Origin: Kalaharituber pfeilii | Taxonomy: Eukaryota > Ascomycota > Pezizomycetes > Pezizales > Pezizaceae | Direction of reading: 5' to 3' | Assembly (NCBI GenBank): GCA_015179045.1 | Contig: WHUZ01000142.1 | Span: 31,017 to 95,016, forward strand | DNA length: 64,000 nucleotides | In this document: positions 35,882-44,906 of the stretch, piece by piece | How positions within the stretch are numbered: position 1 is the first letter of the stretch | Layout: every line of letters starts with the position of its first letter | Notes under the pieces: generated by a model | Databases searched by the model: none | Seen by the model: the letters and a program-made list of their open reading frames with translations, nothing else | Told to the model about the DNA's origin: nothing | Position numbers and translations under genes: made by a program

Positions 35882-37987
35882 TTCCGACTCGGATTCATCG
35901 AGAGTGGTGATGCGTGACGCTAGGCTGCGAGCCTGTATCCCAGCCGAGTCTCCTTTGTTTTCTTGTTTAATTTTCCTTACCTCCTTTTTGTCCTCCTTCT
36001 TGTCGTCATCTCTCTTCCTCTTATTACCCGACTGATTAGTTGGCTGGGTCGTCTTCCACTCCTTCACGATTTCCGTAGCCACGCATTTGCTGAAAGTGTG
36101 GCCTTTTCTTCCACAGCGAGAGCATTTCCCATCGGCCTTCCATTTGGCGCTGAGTTCCTTGGAGGAGCCGGGGAGGTATGGGCTGGGCTTAGAGGTCGTA
36201 GTTTCCACACTGTCCTTCTTCTTCTCTGAAGATTGTTTCCCCTTTGAATGGCCACTAGGTTTGTTACCACCACTGTGACCCACAACTTGCGTTGTTCGCT
36301 CGTCCCGCATGCCAACCGCTATTACGCGTTTGCACCAGTCATCAAGCGATTCATTGGGTACTCCTGGCTGCATGAGGAAGAATTGGGCAATGTTTCTTTT
36401 CAACCCTTTGACCACCTTGTCCTTGAACGTTTTTTCGTCGTAATTGGCTAGGTGGTTCATTTTCTTCATGGCGTTGATATAGTCCATGATTTTGCCCTTC
36501 TGCGTGTAGGTGTCGAGTTTATCTCGCATTTGCTGCTCTTGCATGTGGATTCCCATTCCCTCTGCCAAATCGTCCATCCATTTCTCCAATGTGGTATCTC
36601 TCCGAGCCCCCGGACCCATGTACATATGTTTGTTTTGGCTATGCCATTCTGCTGCCTCCTTGGTTAGAGATCGGGATGCATACAGAATTTTGGTATCTTC
36701 TTCAGCAAAGGTTCGGCGGTGCTCTCGGAGGTATACTAAGTCCATTACTTCGGACTTCCATACTTGTAGTCCGTCCAGGTTGCCATCCCAAGTTCTTAGA
36801 GTCGGGAGGCGGGCGAATGGGATGTACTGGCCAGTGGGTTCGGGTTCAGGTGAATCCCATCGTCTGGTTTCGTGCCTGGCTTTCTTTCTTGGAGGAGGAG
36901 ATGGTGCTGGTCGGATGGAGAGGACGGTGGTCACTGTTCGTGACGGAGATGGTGATCTAGTTGGCGGTCGGGAGGGCGGAAGTTTGACTTCAAGAGCTGT
37001 TATTTTGTCTTGCAGCTCTTTATTCTGGTTCTTGAGAGAGGTGATTTCTGCTTCTAATATTGTTACCTGTCCTTGACCAGCTCTAATAGCGTCTTCTTGG
37101 GATAGGATTTTTCCTTCTAGATCCTTCTGCTCGGCCTTCTGCTTGTCGAGGAGGATTCTGGCGTCCTGTAGTTGAGACTCCAAGGCGGCAACCATGGCTC
37201 TTTTCTCGTCTAAGGCCTTGATAATAGTAGCATTGGCATCCTTGGTGTACTGCTGCTCTAGGTTCCGTATCTTTTCCGTGGTATCTGCCTCCCACTTGAG
37301 TTTGGCAGTCTCCATTTCGAGTCGGTACTTCTCGGCGGCGGCTAAGACTGTTGCTTCGTGATCGGCTTTTTCCTTCCCTAGCTGTTCCCGAAGCTTGGTT
37401 TCCCAAGCTTGGGCTTCGGCTTGGATTTGTGCTTCATAACGTTGCTTGTACTTGTTAGCATCGTGCTTGAGCTGCTGTTGGAGATTGATGAATTCCTGTT
37501 TTAGGAATTCGGCTTCTAATTCTTCTTTTCGGTCAACGTCCATTGCTACCGGTAGTTCTGTCGGTAGTGGGCGGCTTATCTCGCTTCGGGTTTTTTCGAG
37601 CTCATCTGCTATATCTTCTTTAAGCTGTGAAACTAAATTCCACGCCCATGAGGAGAATTGTGCTATTAGTGAGCTGACATGTCCCGGATTCACTGCCTCT
37701 AAGATAGGAATCAGAAGGGTAAGCTTCTCTTGTCTCTGTAGGATCAATTGATCCACGCGGCTTTGGTGGATCTGAATCCAATTTAGTTCTTGAGTGTCCT
37801 CAATGCGCAATTGCTGGGACTGAGACTTTGTTCGAGGCCGGAGTCCTGGTCTTGGAGTGGTGGTGAGGGCCGATTGTGCTGCTTCTGCACTGGAATCCGA
37901 ATCCACTTCATCTTTAGATCTCCAATAGACTAGTTCGTTCCCAGCAGTCAATAGCTTGGGAATCACAGGGAAGTTGTAGGACGCCAT
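35876..37987 (-). CDS. gag: Gag of element C
   Basis: 703 residues, forming the virus-like particle and packaging RNA. It begins MASYNFPVIPKLLTAGNELV just inside the 5' LTR leader. A long coiled coil spans about residues 150-330 (many heptads rich in E, K, Q and L). A capsid domain lies at about 400-580 (LRTWDGNLDGLQVWKSEVMD), and a single zinc knuckle CSRCGRKGHTFSKC lies near residue 640, followed by a Lys/Asp-rich tail. The length and the extra coiled coil are larger than in compact chromovirus Gags. It ends TTLDESESEN and TAG. Confidence 0.93.
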   Translation of the reverse strand: MASYNFPVIPKLLTAGNELVYWRSKDEVDSDSSAEAAQSALTTTPRPGLRPRTKSQSQQLRIEDTQELNWIQIHQSRVDQLILQRQEKLTLLIPILEAVNPGHVSSLIAQFSSWAWNLVSQLKEDIADELEKTRSEISRPLPTELPVAMDVDRKEELEAEFLKQEFINLQQQLKHDANKYKQRYEAQIQAEAQAWETKLREQLGKEKADHEATVLAAAEKYRLEMETAKLKWEADTTEKIRNLEQQYTKDANATIIKALDEKRAMVAALESQLQDARILLDKQKAEQKDLEGKILSQEDAIRAGQGQVTILEAEITSLKNQNKELQDKITALEVKLPPSRPPTRSPSPSRTVTTVLSIRPAPSPPPRKKARHETRRWDSPEPEPTGQYIPFARLPTLRTWDGNLDGLQVWKSEVMDLVYLREHRRTFAEEDTKILYASRSLTKEAAEWHSQNKHMYMGPGARRDTTLEKWMDDLAEGMGIHMQEQQMRDKLDTYTQKGKIMDYINAMKKMNHLANYDEKTFKDKVVKGLKRNIAQFFLMQPGVPNESLDDWCKRVIAVGMRDERTTQVVGHSGGNKPSGHSKGKQSSEKKKDSVETTTSKPSPYLPGSSKELSAKWKADGKCSRCGRKGHTFSKCVATEIVKEWKTTQPTNQSGNKRKRDDDKKEDKKEVRKIKQENKGDSAGIQARSLASRITTLDESESEN
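35879..35885 (-). promoter_or_regulatory. Candidate -1 frameshift site between gag and pol
   Basis: On the minus strand GGAAAAC stands immediately before the gag TAG stop (35876-35878). Slipping back one base at GAA-AAC enters the pol frame, which is open across this point and has no ATG. The heptamer is not a perfect X-XXY-YYZ (GGA instead of three equal bases), so the mechanism is inferred. Confidence 0.5.
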
Positions 37988-38035
37988 TGTTGGTTATTTG
38001 TGAGGTTGTGGCGAAACGAGACCCAACAAATATAG

Positions 38036-38672
38036 TGTTACGGGGTACGTTGGGGGTAAGCCGTTTACTAAATAACTAAGTGCAACGTGAAATATAATTA
38101 AATATAAGTCACGGAAAATAAAGTAGTTAAGGTAGTAAGAAAGCTTTATATTTGTTAGGGTTGAGTTCCGGGTCCTTGCCCTTCTAACTCCGGTGGGTCA
38201 GGCTTCTATTTATACAAAATGTAGTTCTTCAAAGCTGTTAACAAATTCAGCTTGAACGGATTCTGGGATCAAGCCAGACCCTGAAAAAAGCCAAGTGACA
38301 GCCTTTCTTTTTGACCAACCCTTACAATAAATTCTAGAACAACAAATACGAGAACTTGAAACCTCTAATGCAAGCCTCTATCTAAAAATACCATCATAAC
38401 TCCGATCCCTATGCAAAGATCGATGATATAAGAAAATAAGAAAAGGTTATCGTACAACGAATAGTACAACAGGAGCTGCCGGAAGAGTTAGTAACCAAGA
38501 TTGCTAATCTTAGTAGTTACTTACTTCTTAACCGAAGAAGTTCCACTACCACAGACCTGACTAGTATCGGGTTAGCTAAACTTCCGACTGGTAGGCTTTA
38601 TAGTTGGTAGTACCTTTTGACGACACTTAAACAAGACGGTGTTATAGCATGAGAACGATTATGCCTGTAACA
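38036..38672 (-). repeat. 5' LTR of element C
   Basis: 637 bp, nearly identical to 31167-31804. The leader between it and the gag ATG (37987) holds TTTGTTGGGTCTCG. The primer-binding site is not obvious, because no TGG follows the LTR directly. Confidence 0.95.
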
Positions 38673-38677
38673 GACAA

Positions 38678-39768
38678 ACTATAGTAAAGCCTTAGATATT
38701 ATAGTAATATAATAGAAAAAGTATAAAAGAAAAGTAAAATAAACAAAAATAGTAAAAAATAAGGAAAAGTAAATAGAATATATAAAAAATTTTTATTACT
38801 ACTTTTTGTAATAATATCAAAATAATTTAATAAGATAATTCTTTTATAATAACCTCTAAAAATATAAAAAACTGATAAGAGATTAATAAAAGTTATAATA
38901 GGAGTATAAAATATAAAGAAATAGAATATATCTATAGATTTCAATATTATTTTTTACTCTCTCTTAAAGAAAAAGTATATCTCTTATAATAAAAAAAAAG
39001 GTAAATTATTTATCAAGTAGGTAAATAAATCAAACAAATTTAAGCAAACTTAAGAGAATATATAATACAAATAAAATCTATACTTATAAATTAGTATATA
39101 TCTTAATATCTTTATATTACTATAACTTTATATTTTTATAATCTCTCTTCTTCTTACTCTTCAATCTTCCTCTATATTCAATATCTCAAAGTTATTATTA
39201 GTAGTTTTATCTATTCTCTTATATAGAAATAACTTTTTATTTCAGTTTCTAAAGATTATAGAATCTATAAATATACTATCTAGCTCTATAAGATAGTAGA
39301 TCTCCCTATTATACTTTATTGATCTGATAATATAGAACCCTATCTATTTATTATTAAGCTTTCTAAACTACTACTTATAAAGCTAACTATTATATATAAG
39401 AACCAGGTCCTCAATTTGTAGCTTCTATACTCTTTTCCTATATTTGTTATTCTACATAGCCAAAGGGTAGGGTCAGGCAGTGAAAGTTGGGGTTTTTCAC
39501 GGCCCGGTAAGACATACAACTTCATATCCCCGCCGCAACACGCAATTTTGGTCCGATTATCTTCAAACTGGCCTCGAATGAAAGCTCTACGTCTCCTCTA
39601 TATTTTTATGTAAAAAAATGATATATTTCATACTCTAAATCTTGCTGTATTTACAGTTAAAGATAGCGACTTTTGAGTAAATTTTCGCACTAGTAGGCTA
39701 TCCTGTCATATTCTTGCTATGCTACAGCTTGGCAGCAACGGCCAAAAAACTCCATAGAAAATAGACTC
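38678..39768. other. AT-rich spacer
   Basis: Very AT-rich (mostly TATA, AAAT and TTATA words) to about 39440, then moderately mixed sequence. No gene supported; the short ORFs here are compositional. Confidence 0.45.
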
Positions 39769-39875
39769 AGTAGTTTTCAGAATGGTCTATGCCAAAAAGA
39801 CATGACTTTTCGTCGACAACCTATCCCAATTCAGGGGACTTTTCGTCGACAGCCCATACAAATTTTTACCCTAAC
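39769..39875 (+). repeat. Short dispersed repeat, copy 2
   Basis: AGTAGTTTTCAGAATGGTC...TTTTCGTCGACAGCC...CAAATTTTTACCC. It matches 1958-2025, here with an internal partial duplication of the CTTTTCGTCGACA segment. Confidence 0.6.
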
Positions 39876-39969
39876 GTTACACACCACTGTACTTCTCATC
39901 ACAAACCTCCGGCAACTACAACTACCCTAACTACCTTATTAAGTAATAATCCCAATTAGCAATACACAT

Positions 39970-41375
39970 TTTCGACATAATTAACGTGCCGAAAATGACC
40001 CATTTTCTCATATGTGAAGCGGTCATTTCCAATGAATTCAACATGCCAAAAAGAACCTATTTCCCACATCTGCAAAGAGCCTATGTGTAGCGTAGTTAAC
40101 ATGTGGAAAATGACCCATTTTCTCCATGTGCGACGAGACTATTTAACATGCGTAAAATAGTCTATTTTCCACATGCGTCATGAGAGCTTTTGTAATGTAT
40201 TTGCTGTTACGGATTCACTGCAACTGTAGGGCGGGCGGTCGGTGAATATGCGCACAGTATGTAACGCATATGCAACGTAGGCGATATGCGACAGCCGGGC
40301 GCCGGCGTCGCAGTTATAAAATGTGCTATATGAGCCACGCAGAGGACTAGCGAGTATCACTGGTTAAGTGTCTTTTTGGCCTGGCGGACGGTAACTCTCT
40401 GCATTTACTATCATCCGTTACATTTGCCATGTGCAAAATGGTTTATTTTATACATGTGCTAGGAGCCCATTTAACGTGTGTAAAATGACCTATTTTCTAC
40501 ATACGCGACGAGGACATTTTCGACGTATTTACTATGCGCAAGATGGTCTCTTTTCCACATGCGCGGCGAGGGCATTTCCAACGTATTTACTATGTGCAAA
40601 ACGGTCTGTTTTCCACATGTGCGGCGAGAGCATTTCCAACAGTCTGTTTTCCACATGCGCGGCGAGGGCAGTTCCAACGTATTTACTATGTACAAAACGG
40701 ACTATTTTCCACAAGCGCGGCGAGGGCATTTCCAACTATGTGCAAAACGGTCTGTTTTCCACATGCACGGTGAGGGCATTTCCAACGTATTTACTATGTG
40801 CAAAACGGTCTGCTTTCCACAAGCGCGGCGAAGGCATTTCTAATGTATTTACTATATGCAAAATGGTCTGTTTTCCACATACGCGGCGAGGGCATTTCAG
40901 ACGTACCTACTATGTGCAAAACGGTCTGTTTTCCACATGCGCGGCGAGGGCATTTCCAACGTATTTACTATGTACAAAACGGACTATTTTCCACAAGCGC
41001 GGCGAGGGCATTTCCAACTATGTGCAAAACGGTCTGTTTTCCACATGCACGGTGAGGGCATTTCCAACGTATTTACTATGTGCAAAACGGTCTACTTTCC
41101 ACAAGCGCGGCGAAGGCATTTCTAATGTATTTACTATATGCAAAATGGTCTGTTTTCCACATACGCGGCGAGGGCATTTCAGACGTACCTACTATGTGCA
41201 AAACGGTCTACTTTCCACATGCACGGTGAGGGCATTTTCAACGTATTTACTATGCACAAAATGGTTTATTTTCCAAAATGGTCTATGATGAGGGCATTTG
41301 TGACGTATTTACCATCTCTATTTTCAACATGCGCGACGAGGGCATTTGCGACGTATTTGCCACGCATGCTATTTT
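39970..41375 (+). repeat. 58-bp satellite, main array
   Basis: The regular unit is ATGTGCAAAACGGTCTGTTT, TCCACATGCGCGGCGAGGGC, ATTTCCAACGTATTTACT (58 bp). The stretch 40681-40962 is repeated from 40963 with a 282-bp higher-order period (four full units and one 50-bp unit). Units lack stops in all three forward frames, so the 285-residue ORF at 40431-41288 is a repeat by-product. The edges are degenerate, and a solo LTR lies at 40205-40422. Confidence 0.9.
40205..40422 (+). mobile_element. Solo LTR, family D (218 bp)
   Basis: TGTTACGGATTCACTG...CTATCATCCGTTACA within the satellite, with a perfect 5-bp duplication TTTGC at 40200-40204 and 40423-40427. It is GC-rich compared with its surroundings. 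Confidence 0.88.
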
Positions 41376-41709
41376 ACCTACCCTTGGCAAACTGGGGCCG
41401 GCTTCTTACCTGACATCATACAGGTGCGGTAAGTTGGTTCTTTAGCTAGGTGGAAATCACATTGCGGCCTTTGTATCATGGGTAAGGGTATCAAAAATGC
41501 CTTCGTAGCACATGTATGGAATAGACCACTTTGTATGTATCCAATACGTCGAAAATTGGCTCCTCACGAATGTAGAAACATCAGGAAAAAGGGGAGTTTG
41601 CACCCTCAGTGCCATGAGCGCGAGGGCGCTGGGGTGCTGGGGCACTGCTATTGCACTGCGAAACTGTGCTGCCATTGCGGTACTTCGCATACTAGACATG
41701 CATCTCATC

Positions 41710-41756
41710 ATGCCAAGAAACCATGGAGCTATAGTCGCTCCATGGTTTCTTGGCAT
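41710..41756. repeat. 47-bp perfect hairpin element, copy 1
   Basis: Left arm ATGCCAAGAAACCATGGAGC, a 7-base spacer, then its exact complement GCTCCATGGTTTCTTGGCAT. A second copy lies at 43745-43791, with related flanks on both sides. Confidence 0.85.
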
Positions 41757-41889
41757 AGGTGCTACTTCATCAGCAAAAAAGAGGTTGCATCAGCAGCGTC
41801 ATGACGAGGCAGCAAGCGTCACGACACACGATGCATTTCTGGCTTCCTGACTCTCTGGCTTGGCACGCCTATCGTATCACAAAAGGTAG

Positions 41890-42440
41890 TTTACGCCCTC
41901 AGCGCCCACAAGGCAAATAATCCTGCTACCCGCGTCGCGACGTGCTCAACGTGCTCAAAATGTCCCCATTGCACCCACAACGCAAGTAATCCTGCTGCTG
42001 GCGCCGCAACGTACTTAACGTGCTCAAAATGTACTCCATTTGTCCATAATGCAAGTAATCCTGCCACTGGTGTTGTGACATGCTCATTGCTCAACGTGCT
42101 CAAAATGTCCTCCATTGCACCTGCAACGCAAGTAATCCTGCCGCCGGCATCGGAACGTGCTCAACGTGCTCAACATGAGCAATGTGCCCAATATGTTTTA
42201 CATTTCATGTACATGCTCAACATACTCGACATTCTTAATGTGCCCAATGTGTTCTACATCTCATGTGCGCACACTCACTATGCTTAATATACTCAATGTA
42301 CCTACATCTCATAAGCGCACTCAACGTGCTCAAATGCTTAATGTGCTCAACATGCTTAACATGCTCAACATGCTCCATGTATTCTACAATTCCAAGTCTC
42401 ATACGTGCGCCCAATATGCCCAATGGTATAAAGATAGTCA
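41890..42440. repeat. Short tandem repeats rich in GCTCAA
   Basis: First about four copies of a 65-80-bp unit (GTGCTCAAAATGTCC, then CGCAAGTAATCCTGC; the AAGTAATCCTG element recurs near 41912, 41985, 42051 and 42130). Then degenerate 10-12-bp words such as ATGCTCAACAT. No gene. Confidence 0.65.
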
Positions 42441-42929
42441 ATTAACTCAATTTGGCAATATCGCAGCATGTCTGAACTGCCATGGTTAGTACATTATGGA
42501 ATTGAGATTAAGTTTATGGTGCTGAAAAGGGGCGGAGCCAGATACGTACTGGGCTCTCCCTTGGGTTACTGAATTGAGTGCTGGTGAGTTCGCTTGGGCC
42601 CCCGTTGGGTCTCGTATAAATTGCTAAATTCGGAGCTGATTCTACAGAGTGAGGGGTTAGAGGGTCGCCCATACCAAATTTCAGTCGCAGGTCAGGTGTA
42701 TGCCAGGGGTATTTTCTTTCAAACTTTGGCAAGCGGCATGAATTAAACTCAAGTTGGCCGCTTTTTTTCTATGCTAGCATGGGCATATCTGATGCTAGCC
42801 ACAAATGGATTTTTTTTTTTGCGACGCCGGCCAAAAGTGCTTTGACGCTAGCCTAAATGAAAATCACTAGGATGCACATCACACATATTTTACTTTTTAT
42901 CACATTGTGGCCGTTGCTTTATGCCTGTG
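42441..42929. other. Unassigned spacer
   Basis: Contains ATGCTAGC words and a T-run near 42810. I see no gene or defined repeat end. Confidence 0.3.
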
Positions 42930-43445
42930 CACATTTTGCCCACACGAAATATGCTGAAACTGGCTCATCGCGAGTGGTTGTAAAGTTCGTTGAAAATAGA
43001 CTCCTCGTGCCTATAGAAAACAGCCCATTTCGTATATGTCAAATACGTCTGAAAACTGCTTTCTCGCACCTGAGTTGAATGGGCCAGTTTGCGCATATTA
43101 AATACGTTGAAAATTGGGCTCTTGCGCACGTAGAAAATAGCCTATTTTGCGCATGCTAAATGCGTCGAAAATGCCCTCATTGCACATGTGTAGAATAGGC
43201 AAGTTAAATATGTCAAAAGTTACCTCCTCGCGCATGTAGAAAATAGACCATTTTGCACATACTATATGCATCAAAAATGCCCTCATCACACATGTGTGGA
43301 ATTGGGCGTTTTACACATGTTAAATACATTGAAAATTTACTCCTCATACATGTAGGAAATAGGCCATTTTCTATAGCTCAAATATGTCCGAAAATTGGCA
43401 TGGCGTTTATGTATGAAATAGGCTATTTTCTGCATGTTCATGAAG
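42930..43445 (-). repeat. 58-bp satellite, inverted block
   Basis: Reverse-complement units: GAAAATAGACCATTTTGCAC, ATACTATATGCATCAAAAAT, GCCCTCATCACACATG. They are degenerate compared with the main array. The block lies in the opposite orientation, 1.5 kb away from it. Confidence 0.75.
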
Positions 43446-43484
43446 CCTATAGTATTTGGTTAGTATAGTAGTACTAGATAGAAA

Positions 43485-43700
43485 AATAAGTATTTGGACA
43501 GGGGATAAATGCATATTCATGCGCCATGCAGTATTCGGCAGAAATTAGCATATTTTCGTATGCTTGGCTGGTGATAGCCATAAGACAGTCCATATTTCGT
43601 GATAGGGTGTCCAAATTCATTATGTAAGAAAGTATTTGGACAGCTGACGTGATGAAATTTGGACAGCTGACATAATGAATTTGTTTCTGCCCAAGTATAT
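43485..43700. repeat. Possible Tc1/mariner-type terminal repeat remnants
   Basis: Repeated AGTATTTGGACA, GGTGTCCAAATTC and AAATTTGGACAGCTGACA in both orientations. Known Tc1/mariner termini often carry AGTATTTGGACAC. No transposase here, so this is a weak assignment. Confidence 0.35.
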
Positions 43701-43744
43701 TGCGGTACTTCCCATACCAGACATGCGTGCTACCTTGTGTCGTC

Positions 43745-43791
43745 ATGCCAAGAAACCATGGGGCGGCTGTAGCTCCATGGTTTCTTGGCAT
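43745..43791. repeat. 47-bp hairpin element, copy 2
   Basis: Arms ATGCCAAGAAACCATGGGGC and GCTCCATGGTTTCTTGGCAT with one mismatch and a 7-base spacer. Like copy 1 it is preceded by TTGCGGTACTTC and followed by AGGTGCTA. Confidence 0.82.
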
Positions 43792-43804
43792 AGGTGCTAT
43801 ACAT

Positions 43805-44070
43805 TTCGTGATGTTAAAAGGGACCCGCCATACCTGTGAGATTGACCTCATTCTGCCATCCTCGTGTTATCGATTGGGCCCCATGGTACGTGTCAGATTC
43901 AGGTCACATTCACACATCTCGCGACATTGAAAGGGGCCCGCCATACATATGAAACTGCACTCATCATGCCACTCTCGTGCCGTCCAACGCGCCCTGCGGT
44001 ACGTGTCAGATTCAGCTCACGTTCACACATCTCACGATGTTGAAAGGGACCCGTCATACATATGAAATAC
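43805..44070. repeat. Tandem repeat of about 112 bp
   Basis: About two and a half units. Each carries a TTGAAAGGGRCCCGYCATAC segment followed by GTACGTGTCAGATTCAG and CACATCTC. TTCACACATCTC starts recur near 43910 and 44022. Confidence 0.65.
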
Positions 44071-44089
44071 ACACAGCAAGCAACGACCG

Positions 44090-44300
44090 CCGGCGAGCCA
44101 CGACTGCTGGCAAGCCACGACCACCGGCAAGCCATGACCGCCGGCACGCCATGGCCGTCTCCCGCCGACAGCCGGCAGGCTCATAGAACCGGCTAGCTAT
44201 CGGTAGCTAGTAAGCTGCCACTATAGCCCGCCTGCCAGTATAGCCTGCCTACCAGTATGGCCCACCCGCCAGTATAGCCCGCCTGCTAGGACCCATATGG
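44090..44300. repeat. Short-period GC-rich repeats
   Basis: First an 18-bp motif (CAAGCCACGACCACCGG), then a 17-21-bp motif (TATAGCCCGCCTGCCAG). No gene. Confidence 0.65.
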
Positions 44301-44458
44301 TTGCTCGCAGTCCATATGTTCTTGTTATTCTTGTCAATCCCTAGATCTAATTCAGTCCTTGGTCTTCTCTGCCTTTTCACCATAGTCTGCCATCGCCGCT
44401 GAACTGGAACCACTGAACTACCACCTGCAAGCCTCTCCTGTCAAGCCTCTGCCGTTCA

Positions 44459-44610
44459 CGTAGCGGAGATACTGGAATGGGCAGGGCAGGAGTAATGGGT
44501 TTCCTTTAGTTTAATTTTGTTTTTCATACATCTCCACATGTACCTAAATAACCTCGCCATAGCCCCCAGGGCGGCACGCGAGTAATGAAATAAAAAAAAA
44601 AAAAAAAAAA
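44459..44610 (+). mobile_element. Hairpin-tail retroposon copy 7
   Basis: 152 bp with a perfect 16-bp target duplication, AAGCCTCTGCCGTTCA, at 44443-44458 and 44611-44626. The 3' hairpin is CTCGCCATAGCCC, CCA, GGGCGGCACGCGAG, then TAATGAAAT and poly(A). Confidence 0.92.
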
Positions 44611-44677
44611 AAGCCTCTGCCGTTCAGCGCTTGCGAAACTACTGTTACCCTGAACCGGAATACGATTACCCTTCCCA

Positions 44678-44869
44678 GTGGACACAACTAGAGATGAATG
44701 GGAAACAGCCATCACCGAAGCTGAAGACGAGGGCTGGGTGAGCCACTACACTGATGGCAGTCGAATAGAAGACGCATCTGGAGCCGGGTTATACCAACAA
44801 CACCCGACAAAGAGGATATCAAGGTATCTAGGTCGATGGAGCACCGTCAATGATAAGAAAAGAGCGTAA
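44678..44869 (+). pseudogene. LINE RNase H fragment
   Basis: Encodes TRDEWETAITEAEDEGW, then HYTDGSRIEDASGAGLY and WSTVNDKKRA, the first half of a Tad1-like RNase H. It lies head-on to the minus-strand LINE at 44907-46696 and stops about 40 bp from it. Both ends are truncated. Confidence 0.75.
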
Positions 44870-44906
44870 AGGAAAAATAATGGTCGAATAAAAAGCAGCT
44901 AACTCG

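Larger units (their letters stand above)
31167..38672 (-). mobile_element. Ty3 chromovirus C, nearly intact
   Basis: 7.5-kb element with LTRs 31167-31804 and 38036-38672 that differ by about one indel (CTGGGGATC versus CTGGGATC), and a perfect target duplication GACAA (31162-31166 and 38673-38677). Gag and pol are both open. A polypurine tract AAGAAGGGGAGTAC precedes the 3' LTR on the minus strand. The near-identical LTRs mean recent insertion, and it lacks the transition decay of its neighbours. Confidence 0.95.

Noticed and set aside
38699..38944. Hydrophobic 81-residue minus-strand ORF
   Set aside because: Arises from extreme AT composition (Phe, Ile, Leu, Tyr codons), not from a recognisable membrane protein.
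40431..41288. 285-residue open frame and several overlapping ones
   Set aside because: The 58-bp satellite has no stop in any forward frame; periodicity, not selection, keeps it open.
39970..43445. CRISPR array
   Set aside because: Repeats are 58 bp with no unique spacers, units are contiguous and the genome is fungal.
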